Shown: one piece after another, positions 45,388 through 56,846 of the stretch
Position numbering within the stretch: the stretch's first letter is position 1
Layout: each line of letters opens with the position of its first letter
Assembly: GCA_020466095.1 (NCBI GenBank)
Contig: CM035808.1
Span: 5,474,822-5,538,821 of the forward strand
DNA: 64,000 nucleotides
Source of the DNA: Chlorops oryzae
Taxonomy: Eukaryota > Arthropoda > Insecta > Diptera > Chloropidae
Direction: 5' to 3'
The notes under the pieces: generated by a model
What the model saw: the letters and a program-made list of their open reading frames with translations, nothing else
Told to the model about the DNA's origin: nothing
Databases searched by the model: none
Position numbers and translations under genes: made by a program

Positions 45388-46820
45388 ATGTTAACGTTAA
45401 CAAATAGCACCCTTCTATAATCAGGCGATCCTGCCAGTATAACACAAATTATTACAACGGATGATTTTTTTTTTAAAGCTAAGACTAAATTTTGCTTTGC
45501 AGGAAGTTGCCCTAAGACCACGCCGAATGATATACAATATATGGGCATTTCCAGAAAAAGTAAACTTTTTGTCGCGTCCGTATATAGCTGAATGCCATTC
45601 GGGACTGCATAGAAACTTTGAAAAATATAAAAGTCCGCATAAGCTGTACGAAAGTATTGAGAAGCAAAAGTACTATTTGCCGTCAACAAATAAGGGCGCT
45701 ATAATCAGGCGATCCTGCCAGTATAACACAAATTAATACAACGGATGATTTTTTTTTTAAAGCTAAGACTAAATTTTGTTTTGCAGGCAGTTGCCCTAAG
45801 ACCACGCCGAATGATTTACAATATATGGGCATTTCCAGAAAAAGTAAACATTTTGTCGCGTCCGTATATAGCTGAATGCCATTCGGGACTGCATAGAAAC
45901 TTTGAAAAATATAAAAGTCCGCATAAGCTGTACGAAAGTACTGAGAAGCAAAAATACTATTTACCGTTAACAAATAAGGGTGCTATAATCAGGCGATCCT
46001 GCCAGTATAACACAAATTATTACAACGGATGATTTTTTTTTTAAAGCTAAGACTAAATTTTGCTTTGCAGGAAGTTGCCCTAAGACCACGCCGAATGATA
46101 TACAATATATGGGCATTTCCAGAAAAAGTAAACTTTTTGTCGCGTCCGTATATAGCTGAATGCCATTCGGGACTGCATAGAAACTTTGAAAAATATAAAA
46201 GTCCGCATAAGCTGTACGAAAGTATTGAGAAGCAAAAGTACTATTTGCCGTCAACAAATAAGGGCGCTATAATCAGGCGATCCTGCCAGTATAACACAAA
46301 TTAATACAACGGATGATTTTTTTTTTAAAGCTAAGACTAAATTTTGTTTTGCAGGAAGTTGCCCTAAGACCACGCCGAATGATTTACAATATATGGGCAT
46401 TTCCAGAAAAAGTAAACTTTTTGTCGCGTCCGTATATTGCTGATTAACATTCGGGACTGCATAGAAACTTTGAAAAATATAAATGTCCGCATAAGCTGTA
46501 CGAATGTACTGAGAAGCAAAAATACTATTTACCGTTAACAAATAAGGGTGCTATAATCAGGCGATCCTGCCAGTATAACACAAAACAATACAATGGATGT
46601 TTTTTTGTTTTTAAGCCAAGAATAAAGTTTGTTTTGCAGTAAGTTGCCCTAAGACCACGCCGAATGATTTACAATATATGGGCATTTCCAGAAAAAGTAA
46701 ACTTTTTGTCGCGTCCGTATATAGCTGAATGCCATTCGGGACTGCATAGAAACTTTGAAAAATATAAAAGTCCGCATAAGCTGTACGAAAGTATTGAGAA
46801 GCAAAAGTAATATTTACCGC
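45388..46820 (+). repeat. 284-bp satellite, about five units, alternating A/B types
   Basis: TCAGGCGATCCTGCC recurs at 45421, 45705, 45989, 46273 and 46557, exactly 284 bp apart. Units 1 and 3 appear identical; units 2 and 4 share differences from them (ATTAATACAACGG, TGTTTTGCAG, GATTTACAAT), making a 568-bp higher-order dimer. The fifth unit is more diverged. Each unit contains a pyrimidine-rich TTTTGCTTTGCAG, resembling a 3' splice site, and the phrase GTCGCGTCCGTATATA. Both-strand open frames of about 91-102 codons repeat with the unit and are not annotated. Confidence 0.95.
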
Positions 46821-49620
46821 ATACTCGAATTGGGCGCTTAAAATTGTTCGTTTAAGTGTCGCGTCCGTTTGGAAATGCCCATATGAGTAATTTTTCTGAA
46901 ACCAACCTTTTGCCTTTAGTAAGCCAAAAAAGATCCGTAAAAAATCTCAAATATAAAGATTTTTTCGAACTATATAATTTTGAGATTTTAGACCAAGCCT
47001 TATAGCTTCCTCAGACTTAGCCAAAGGCGGATGAGAAGTTCGAAAGTCTGGGGAAAAGTCGTAAAGAAACAAAAGTCATACGTTTAGGTCGCATGGATGT
47101 TGATGTCACGTCCACGTCTCAAGCTCCTCTGACAGAAACTTTTGTGCTTTTTGCTCGTTTCTTGTGATTATTTTTCACCAGGAACTATTTCAATTGTTTG
47201 AACTTGTTAGAAGCAAGAAAAACGAATGTCTGTTGGTTGTGAGCACTTGTTTAAAACATTGTTAAAATGTCCATTTTCCACACAAAAACTGAATTTAAAC
47301 AATGTTTTAAGATTAAAATTTATTAATAAGGGAGTTAGTTTATTAAGTGTCTTAAGTAATTGGAATCTCTGAAAATATAGTCAGTAAGATTCTACGATTT
47401 TTCGGAGTACGTTGATCATTTCTATATATATTTTGTATGGTCTATCTTGACTGGTTCTGGGTGCTACACACAACCACACAGACGCAATATATCCTGGACA
47501 CAGAGTGTGTTTATTATAAATATATGGAAAGTTATTTCTCTTTATGAATAACAGGATCCTTGATTTGATTTTTTTTTTTTTGCTTGAAAATCAAAACCAT
47601 ACAATATTGTATGATCAAAATTAACTTGCTTTCATTGGCCATTCGTGTTTTGACTGTGGATGGCAAACATCGATAATTTCTATATGAAAATTTTACGCAG
47701 ACTAGATAGAGTCAGATGAAAAGTATAATAAAAAAGTCGGAACGTATGATGCGATCTAACGACTTGGTCGGAAAAATCGGTGGTATGAAAAGTAGGAAGG
47801 TCTAACGTCAGTATTATGATTATATAAATAGACTCTAGCACTTACCAATGTGGCCTTTAATCCTAACTATCCAATTTTTTCAAGTGTAGTGTGGGCTGAC
47901 TTCTTCGATCAGAAAACAGTACAAAAGGCTGAAGTCAGGGAGATAGCCAGACGTGGGTGAGTAGAGTTTACTGATGACGCTGTTTACTTTTTAAACATTT
48001 GGTATGGCCCATCTCGAGGGCTTCCAAGCATTACATACGTACGCACAACACACCTGGTCCCGGTCCAGTATTTTCGCCACTCTGGGCAAAACCAAAATTT
48101 AACGCTGATGATTAGCTTGTTTAGCATATCTGTGGTGGAATTGACATCCATCACAGTGCCGTTCTGGACATTTTCCCGGCATAATTGGGCCCTGCTCCTA
48201 CTAAAAGTGTGTGGCGCGTAAAATTTTAAAAGTGCACTTTAGGCATTGCATTCTCGAATAAGGAAAACCCTTGAAAGAAAAGAGAAAAAAGATTTAATAG
48301 ATAAAATTCGCAGAGGATTGTAAAGAATCTTCAAATTTTATAAAATTTTCTAAAATAAAATAAAAATCTTCTAAAGAAAAGATAAACAAAAAATCTTTTT
48401 TACAAAAAATGGTTGTGTTCACCTTTTCAAATGTTTATAGAAAAAAAATTCTTCGAAAGCTCTTCAAGCAATCATAAGCATTCTAATCAAAAAGTCGGTT
48501 CGAAATTTTTATTACAAAAATAAACAAAGACCACTTCACTTGACTCACTTCGATGATTTTTGTTGCTGTACAAAAAGGTTCTGTTCTTAGGAAAAACGTT
48601 AATAAATAAATAAATAACCCAACAAAGTAAGGTCAATTGGTATTCCATCTGCTAAATGGAATGCAAAGGGCAGCCACCTGTCTCACAAATGGGGGCTCTC
48701 AGACGTTGAACTTTCCGCTGTGGGAAACAAACACTCTTGAAGAGAATCTTGTCTGTCATTCACTCAGTCTTAGGATATTTTCATAGGATTTCATCCTTCG
48801 TCTACATTCCTTTGAGTCCTTAAAAACACACTGATGAATTTTTCCTCGAATTACGAATTTATTTAATTGGAATTTTTTGTAAAATTTTTGTTTTCCCTTA
48901 TAAAAATCAATCGTTATTATTTATTTTTATTTTTTTTAATTTTTTTTGTTGTGTTCTCCATTCATGGCGAAAGAGAATGTAAAGAGAAAACAAGTGTCTG
49001 ATTACCTTTTATTGAAATATCACACGTACCTGTCAAGTTTATTGAAAAGGATGATCAATTCAAAGTGCCACTTGATGGTTTCGTTGCCATTCGTTTAACG
49101 ATTGTTGATGTATGGTGAATGTGAAAGGCAGCCTTCAAGATTTAATTTCACTCTCAACCAATGAAAAAAAGTTTATGTGGTTTTTTTTTTTTTTTTGGTT
49201 GTTGTTAGGTTTTGCTTTTTGTGAAAATTCGGTGAAATATAATACTCTCCATTTTCACGGGAAATATTCATTGTTGCATTAATTTCATTCAACACGAACA
49301 AAGGAAACAAAACTAAAATGAGTAGGCAATTAAATTAAGCACACCGAAGCGTAAATTGTTGAATGCGACTCGTACAATCGCCACCGGTTAATTGAAACAA
49401 AAGAGAAAAGGTTTCATGGCAGAAAAAACGAGCAACAGAATTAATGGTCCATTTCCATAAAATGTAAAAAATTATAATTTTTATTTTTTATTTTTTTTAT
49501 GATACTTGAAGATGATATTCTGTTAAAATCAAACGATTTTTATATCCAGCGTGAGCGCGGTACATTAGTTTGGCGTGTATCTTGTAACAGCTAGAACTAA
49601 GCTCCGTAGATATGGACAAA
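46821..49620. other. Non-coding stretch with an R1 fragment
   Basis: 46847-46880 holds an inverted match to the satellite phrase (TGTCGCGTCCGTTTGGAAAT). 47411-47525 is a minus-strand fragment of family R1 (TGGTCTATCTTGACTGGTTC, ACACACAACCACACAGACGC). No gene recognised; AT-rich simple sequence at 48260-48420 and 48900-48955. Confidence 0.55.
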
Positions 49621-49621
49621 T

Positions 49622-49950
49622 ATACAGGGTGTCCCGTCCGGAAGTGCTTTTTTTTATAGGGCTGGTAGGGGAGGCCAAGACGAACAAAAAAACTGTTAAG
49701 CGGTTTGAAAGCCAATTGTATGGGCTTGTGGGAAAAATTCAAATGATGGTAAAAATTTGAGCCGTTGAGGGCAAAATAAACGGTCAAAGTCAAAAATTCT
49801 GAAAAAAACTTTCAATATTTTACTTTAAGAGCACTTTGGTATGAAAATGGTCCTATTAACATATGATTTTTTAATTTTTTTCAAAATCCTCGATTAATTT
49901 ACTTCAAATTCGTGGTACATATCTTATACTTTTTTTTTTTGATTTGACTT
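49622..49950. mobile_element. Fragment related to the CAGGGTG MITE
   Basis: TATACAGGGTGTCCCGTCCG at 49622 is like the terminus of the element at 32102. Inner phrases (GGTCCTATTAACA, AAAGTCAAAAATTCTG) match 32200-32300 in reverse. The right terminus was not found. Confidence 0.5.
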
Positions 49951-50079
49951 CAGGAAAAATTGGTTTTTAAACACACTCAATTTTTTTTATATTTTACAAA
50001 AGATTTTCAAATTGGCGTCCGGACCTTTGTATACAACAGTTTGCGCTTTTTTGAATTTCATAACATATGTTTGTGTCAG

Positions 50080-50490
50080 GATCAGGATCGAAATCTGAAT
50101 TGATGCAGATATGTCCCTTTCTCCCTCCGTTCGCCCATCTGTCTGTCCGTCCGTCTGTGGTCGGATGTCCTTCGTAACGACTGAATCAATCACTTCAAAA
50201 TTTTCCAGTACTTATATTCGGACCCTAGTACGATCCTAAGTGAAAATGGACGGCATCCACCCAATGCCACGCCCACAAATGGACATATATTCTTAAATTC
50301 CGAAGTAGTATAGAAGCTTCAAATTCCAAACATAGGTTGACCAAGACGAATGAAAGGTGTAGGAGAAAAATTAATTTGTTCAGCTCCCTTCAAAGGCCAC
50401 ACATAAATTTTTTGTAACTTCCGTACGGAAAGATAAAACATAGCGCGTCAACATTGGTCGGGCTTGACCGACTTTAGCTTTTTTAATTAA
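50080..50490 (+). mobile_element. DINE-1/Helentron-like element, family R2, copy 2
   Basis: CTGTCTGTCCGTCCGTCTGT near the 5' side; AGACGAATGAAAGGTGTAGG and AGCTTCAAATTCCAAACATA match 39680-39740; the 3' end GGTCGGGCTTGACCGACTTT AGCTTTTTT carries the same hairpin as copy 1. Confidence 0.6.
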
Positions 50491-50589
50491 TTCCTTCTAG
50501 TGAAGTGCTTTTCTTGAGAGATGAATGTTCGATTTTGAGTAAAAGGAGTGATTTTTTCGACTGTTAATTTTATTTTAAAGGATCATATT

Positions 50590-51140
50590 ATTTATTACTA
50601 GAGCTCGGATTTTGAATTTTTAATTTTTTTTAATTTTTTGATTTAACTTTTTTTGAATTTTTATTGCATGAAGTAGTGTTTTTTTTGATTAATTTGAATT
50701 CACTTTTAATAGGCATATAAATTATTTGGAAATTTTGACAGTTCAATTTTTTGAATATTTTGCATTTATTGCATTTTTGTTTGAATTTTTTTTTTAATAC
50801 TTTTTGAATATTTTGAATACTTTTGAATATTTTTTGAATTTTTTTGAATATTTTTTGAATATGTTTGAATATTTTTTGAATATTTTTGAATTTTTTGAAT
50901 ATTTTTGAATATTTTTGAATATTTTTGAATTTTTTTGAAATTTTTTGAATATTTTTTGAATATTTTTTGAATGTTTTTTGAATATTTTTTGAATATTTTT
51001 TGAATATTTTTTGAATATTTTTGAATATTTTTGAATATTTTTGAATATTTTTTGAATATTTTTTGAATATTTTTTGAATATTTTTTGAATATTTATCGAT
51101 ATATTTATTTCGAATTTTTTTTTTTCATTTTTTTTACATA
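50590..51140 (+). repeat. TTTTTTGAATA-type minisatellite
   Basis: Dense repeats of GAATATTTTTT (period 10-12 bp), most regular from 50815 to 51095. A similar but shorter tract is at 21510-21830 inside element R3, so both may come from the same element family. Confidence 0.9.
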
Positions 51141-51525
51141 TTCAAATATTTTTTCTCAAGGTGGGGCGTACGTAGGTGTTGGTTTTGGAGGTTCAAATTG
51201 CCCTCGGAACGCAAGGAATTACAGAAGAACAACTGAAAATAGTAACGATAATAACAAATGTTCTGGGTACACGCCTGATATCAAGGAATTCCGGTCAAAA
51301 GGTAAATTATTTAAGGCTCATTTAATAAAATTTCAAGAAATCAGCTTTCAAGATGTGTGCTAAAATTCTCAGAAGCTTTATAATTTGATTGAAGTTAAGA
51401 TGTTTGAAATTTGAAACTCTTCAGGCACTCCAAAGGTGCTGATGAGTCACAGGAATGAGCAAAATATGGCCGCATCCGCCATGCGTAGATGCCACCTGCG
51501 GTTTAAGCTCGTATATTTTCTAATA

Positions 51526-51684
51526 CAGTCCAACTTCCATAGCTCGAACCACCATTATCCAAAGAAATAGTTCGAGTTATAGAGAATTCAGAATTAGGGA
51601 AAACGAAATTGAATATAAAATATTCGCTCTTGCCGCTCGATTCAGCTTGAGTCATAGAAAAATCAAGTTATATAAGTTTGACTG
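51526..51684. mobile_element. pogo-like MITE (159 bp)
   Basis: CAGTCCAACTTCCATAGCTC at the left and AGTTATATAAGTTTGACTG at the right, TA on both sides (51524-51525, 51685-51686). Interior AGTTCGAGTTATAGAGAATT is typical of pogo-derived MITEs. Non-coding. Confidence 0.75.
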
Positions 51685-51686
51685 TA

Positions 51687-53533
51687 TTTGAAATTTGTAT
51701 TTCTTCAAATCAATGGAAGATTTTGAAGGCGCTCCAAAAGACGTGAAAATGTTCTCTTTTTTCTGTTGACCGACGGCCGAAAATGTGAGCGCCTTTCATA
51801 ATTACTATAATCAAATTTATTTATGAACTTGAATTTACAAACATAATAAGTAGCACAAGACTCTGTTGCATAACGATTCACGTAACCTCCTGCAGCTAAT
51901 TGCGTTAATTACCCAAAAAAGACGCTTTTTTTAAATATGAAAAGAAAAGATAAATTATTGTGAGGTGCTTTCACAGACATAATAACCGACAAAAAAAAAA
52001 ACCTCCGACCATTGCGTTCTCTCTTACAGCATAATCAAAAACAAAAGATGATAATGCGATAATATTTCCCAGCATTATCTACGGCAATAACGTCTGAGCC
52101 ATATCCAGAAGAAATGGGAAAAAATCTTCGAGAAAACTTTTTCCTCCACGTGCTGCAACTGAATCTGACTGTTACGAATGATGATGACACCCATTGTTGG
52201 CAAGTAACTCTGATGACGGGCACGCAAAAAACCATGCAAGCGACGAGCTTCTTCTTCTTCAAGTTCGTACTTGTTTTTTCTTCTAAGAGTACGAATGAAA
52301 AATAATGCATTTCATGCTTTCTTGAAATTGTAAGAAAAAAAGAAACCATAAAAAATTATGCTGCCGAAAAAGATCGATTTCGGTATTTTCACATTTCTTC
52401 TCTGCTCTCCACTCTCAGGGATTTTCACTTTTTCGTATGCTGCCATTCGACAGCGCGTCCGAAAACATTTATTTTCGAATTAAATTTTTAAATCTCTGTC
52501 AATTGTTGCATGTCTCGATGGCAATCGCAATAAAACCAAACGAAAAAAAAAAATAAAAAACTAAAAAAAAATTAAAGGGTTTCTCGAATTTTTATTGCAG
52601 CTTGGATACCTGTCCACCACGTCGATGTGGGTGCTTAAGGCTAAAGAGGCTGCAATCGCTATCTCCCTGTATGTGGCTTTTATGGCGAATAAAGTTTTTG
52701 TTTTTGCTTTGGTTTATTGTTCCGTTTGTTTTTATATTATTTTACGTGTTTTTTTTTTTCCTGTAAAATTGAAGCGAGTATCAAAGTCGTGATTTCAAGT
52801 GTCACCGTTAACATTCAGCGATAGCGTTGAGTGTTGACTTTGCGTGGTTTTTTTGGTTTTTTTTTTTAGATGAAATTTAGTTGAAATTGGTTGAAAATTG
52901 AATTTGTCGAAGTTTCGTTTAAGGCGCTGCATTGAAAAGGTAATAATCATTTTTTAGGTAATTTTAACACTTGATCCCCCCGCCGAGAAAATTTCTCGCC
53001 ACATTGATTTCTTAATTGTTTTAATTGAGATTGATGAACCTTTAGGGCTTTTAATCTCTTTACATTTAACTTTGGTAATTAGCTCGAAGAGTTTGATGAT
53101 TACAAGCGATGTAACGGGCATTCGTTTTCATAAAGCCAGTCATCGGAAAAACGGCCAGAGTTTCATACCTGATCATTTCATACCATAACCTGAGCCATTT
53201 TTTTTTTTTATTTATTTTTTATTTTTTTGATGCAACGAAAATTCACACTGAAATCGAACATTTTTTAAATACCAGCATTATTTCGATTATTTCGAAAGTC
53301 AAAGAAAAATAATAGGCACTTAAAAATATAAAAATGAAATAAAATAAATAAAAATTTTAAGGAAAAAAAAAACACAATTTAAAATAAAATTGAAAAATAA
53401 ATAAAGTATAAAAAAAGAAAACATATAAAATAAATAAATAAATGGTTAAAAAATAAAATAAATAAAACAAAATAAATAAAATTTTAAAATAATAGAAAAA
53501 AATAAAAAATTGAAAAATTCAAAAAATGCAAAT
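51687..53533. other. Non-coding stretch
   Basis: A TTTTTATTGCAG at 52589-52600 followed by a more GC-rich 90 bases resembles an acceptor and exon, but no supported reading frame follows. 53320-53530 is an AAATAAATAAA simple-sequence tract. Nothing else recognised. Confidence 0.4.
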
Positions 53534-54408
53534 AAGGGTGTTATAGCCAGGCGGATATGACAATACAATAGCCGCCACCGATAACAGTTTGATATTCATA
53601 TATTTATTATTCAGAGGCTTAAGCCCAAAATCCAATATTGCGAGAGCACAATGCGAGAGTGCGCGACGTCACGAAAATGTTTTGCGTGACGCATTTCAAT
53701 CTCCAATGAGAGTTTTGCGTCACGCAGAGATAGCATAATTTCGCTTATAGTAATGCAATATTTGAACCAAGTACCAATCTAACGAGTACCGAGTACTCAT
53801 AAAAATTATACGCTATCACTTGAGTTTAAATTTTAATTAAAATTTTAAAAATTTTCAAAAATTTTCAAAATGAACCAAAGCACACGAAATATTCTAAAAG
53901 CTCTTTTTCACGGAACAGCTTTTGTTTTATTAGTTTAAACGAGTACCCAATAGCGAGTACTCAAAGAAAAGCTACATCATTAACCTGTAAAATTGTCTCG
54001 CAACGAGAAATATTCAATTTTTCAAAATTTTCTCGCTACGAGGTCTCGCAGTGCGATACATTGGAGCTTGAACCATATGATTGAATTATTGAAATTTGTG
54101 GGCTCTGCTACCGAGCTCTCGCAATATTGGATTTTGGGCTTTAAATACAAGCTGAAATTCGGAATTTCATTGAAATATCTCGAAAGATTCTAATTTTCGA
54201 GCAAATATGTTTTTTTGACAGACCCCAGTACTGGAGGTACCCAATAAAAATCGACCGATCAAGTCAATTTTTGTAGAGGCTTTCAACAATTATAAAAAAA
54301 TATAAGTATATGGACTTTAGTTCGATTCCAATTTGAATTTCGGGTGTATGGCACATTTTTCGGGAAACGCTCTTTTGCCACGCCCACTTAAAAAATTTTT
54401 CGGAAATA

Positions 54409-54540
54409 CAGTACAATCTCGAAAAAATTAAGTTTCACAAAAGTTAATAATTGGGAATAGTATTCTATTTGTAAAATTTAGAACATTTTGAAAATTCAAT
54501 TTTTTTGGACAAATCGTTTAACTTTTCCGGGAGTCTACTG
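54409..54540. mobile_element. pogo-like MITE (132 bp) nested in R1
   Basis: CAGTACAATCTCGAAAAAAT at the left and TTTTCCGGGAGTCTACTG at the right, TA on both sides (54407-54408, 54541-54542). Termini resemble the MITE at 51526-51684. Confidence 0.7.
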
Positions 54541-54788
54541 TATTATTTAAACCCTGAAATATGTTCAAAATAAAATTTTCATCAAAATAACTTGAAAATT
54601 TTTGGTTTTAGAGGAGATTTTGTGATTTTTATAGCACATGTAAGCCCTGGTGGGACCCTGAACAATGGCCTTATCCGGTCCATTCTCGAAATTTCTTCGA
54701 TAAGAAAACTGCATACAGACTTAGGGAGCGACATGGCGAAGGATGATGCTGATCATTTCCATATACAACTTATATGGTCTATACCCCA

Positions 54789-55196
54789 CAGTAATGAGCC
54801 GTTCAATTTCCTAAGAAGGACTGGCCTTTGACCGGACCAAATCCTACCGATTATATTATGGCAGTTCGCTCCATCGAACTCGGCTAGCCGGCGGTCCGTA
54901 ATAACCGGGTTAATTTAAGGGTAGTCTGTAAATGACACTTTCATCAACTTAGAATATATATAAGAAATTGGTTTTTTTATTTCCTTATTTGACTATCCTA
55001 AAACCAGACAAAATTACGACAATTGACCCAAAAAGAACTGACCTACGGTCAGCCGTTTTGCGGACTAGTCCCTCTCCAATGACAGGCCTATGTTAAAAAT
55101 GTCAGTTGAATACATTAGAAGTGGAATTATGAGGGGACTAGTATTGGTAACATGAAGGACTAACCGAAGGTTACACTTGGGTCAGTCCATATTACT
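54789..55196. mobile_element. R4 element nested in R1, uninterrupted copy
   Basis: CAGTAATGAGCCGTTCAATT at the left, CCATATTACT at the right, 408 bp, same orientation as 31921-32817 but without the CAGGGTG insertion. On either side the R1 sequence resumes (TATGGTCTATACC / GGGTATCGACCGGTTCTG). Confidence 0.75.
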
Positions 55197-55334
55197 AAAG
55201 GGTATCGACCGGTTCTGTGTGTAACACACAACCACACAAACCCAATATACAGAGTGTGTCTGGTATAAATATCGAAAATATGTTAAAGAAAAAATTCAAA
55301 TAATTTAAAAATTAAAAAAAAAAAATTAGTTAGG

Positions 55335-55375
55335 AGATAGGTAGGTAAGTTGAAGTGGCTGCCACTTAGGCCGTC
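55335..55375 (-). repeat. S2 SINE tail fragment
   Basis: TAGGTAGGTAAGTTGAAGTG and GCTGCCACTTAGGCCG match the 3' tail of the S2 SINE at 59296-59548. Confidence 0.7.
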
Positions 55376-55744
55376 GGTACCTACATATCAAAAAAATAAA
55401 ATTGAGAAAAAGTTTTGGTAAAAATACCGCCGCATTAAAAACAAATAGTGTGAATAAATGGAAGTCAACAAATTGGTTTTTTTTTGTGCTGTGTAACAAA
55501 GGACCTTCATATGTCGAACTAGTTTGAGTATATCTCGTTTCAATTTTGAAGCTAAAGTCCAAAATAGATCAAGTAACATATTTTAATATACCCAAAGGGT
55601 GATTTTGAGTTTTTTCTTCCGATTTTTGGTAAAAATTGTTCAACTTTGCAGCGGTAAATCGGTATCAAGTAGTGCTCGGATGCAGTTCGTGTATATGAAG
55701 AAGTTGTTTAGTTATAATCTTTCTATATTTTCATCAAAAAATTT

Positions 55745-56135
55745 TGAAAAAATGTTTATTGCCTTGGGAGCTATAGGCGATACAAAATAAAATATGATAA
55801 AAAAACACGTCAAATTTTAGGAATTTTTGCAATTTGCACCTACTAGATATAGTTTTTTCCGGGTCGGTTTGTACTAAAACTATTTAAAATGAGTTCAGAG
55901 CTATAAATTGTGATAGAAAAGGAAATTAAAATATTGAACGGATTACGAGATATAGCCATAAGTAAGTGAGTAATTTAATTCTCGGCCCCACTTTTTGAAG
56001 TCTATTTTAAAAAAAAGTAGAGGTGACTTGACAAAACTGAGTATGAGGCGTTGTTATACTCACCGAGCACTTTCAAAAACAGTCGTCAAATTTTTGTTTA
56101 CAAAACATGACCCCTAAAATGTCGCACAGTGTTAT
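55745..56135 (-). repeat. R3-related repeat, copy 3
   Basis: Reverse complement of 43215-43620: AAAATGTCGCACAGTG at the right, GAGGCGTTGTTATACTCACC, and CTCGGCCCCACTTTTTGAAG. More complete at the inner side (CCGGGTCGGTTTGTACTAAA). Confidence 0.8.
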
Positions 56136-56846
56136 TAAAAAAGTCAGTTGCATAATTGAAGGCGAATTCACGTTCCCGAATAAAAAATTTCGACATTCGC
56201 AGCATCCTCGAAATACATACATGCCGACCATTTATTGGACTTTGTTGTCTTCGATTGGAATTGTTCGCCACGTGCGATTATTTTCAGTACTCAACCTGTT
56301 TTGTGTTTTCTCTTTCAATCCGACAACGACTGCCGTTAGTGGCCTCTAAAAGGTAATAACAAATTCTAATGGATCAATCGAGCTCCGTGAAATCGATTTT
56401 CAATTTGAAATCATTTCGTTTGTTTATATTTGCAAACAGATTGAAGAACAAATTTTTTGATTTAAATTATTGACCACTGAGTGAAATTATCAAATAATTC
56501 CAAATCACCATTTCCACTTCGCAAACTAATTACTCAATTGAAACAATTTCGAGAATAAATAAAATAAATAAATAACTACAAGTAATAAATCGAAGGAAAC
56601 ACAATATTCGGAAGCGTCAAATCAATGTATCATTTCAGCAGTTAATAAATAAATAAACATATTAAATAAAACATAAATAAATTACACTAAAACTTAAATA
56701 ACAAATTTCAACAAGATAATTAACAAATTATTAAAGCGAGATTTATGAGCGAATGGCCATAAACGAGGTGCTAAAAAAAAAAAAAAAAAATACAAGTTGC
56801 GAAAAAATAAATAAAAATCATAAAGCCATTAAAAATGATGAAGAGA
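56136..56846. other. Non-coding stretch downstream of the DUF4773 gene
   Basis: AAATAAATAAA-rich between 56550 and 56710; a poly-A run at 56775-56790. On the minus strand this is 3' UTR or intron. No gene recognised. Confidence 0.4.

Larger units (their letters stand above)
53534..55272 (-). mobile_element. DINE-1/Helentron-like element, family R1, with nested insertions
   Basis: Reverse-oriented R1: the 3' end AAGGGTGTTATAGCCAGGCG is at 53534, and the 5' end ..CCCAATATACAGAGTGTGTC with GGTATAAATAT at 55272. AGTACTGGAGGTACCC (about 54226) matches 19505. It is interrupted by a pogo-like MITE (54409-54540) and by R4 (54789-55196). The part at 53590-53990 does not clearly match R1 and may be another insertion. 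Confidence 0.6.

Noticed and set aside
45381..46541. Frames of 91-102 codons, repeated every 284 bp on both strands
   Set aside because: Tied to the satellite unit; the opposite strand is equally open, and no domain is seen. Kept only as a satellite property.
52580..52792. Exon after TTTTTATTGCAG with a 65-codon frame
   Set aside because: Splice-like motif and slightly higher GC, but no donor, no partner exon and a frame that dissolves into low complexity.
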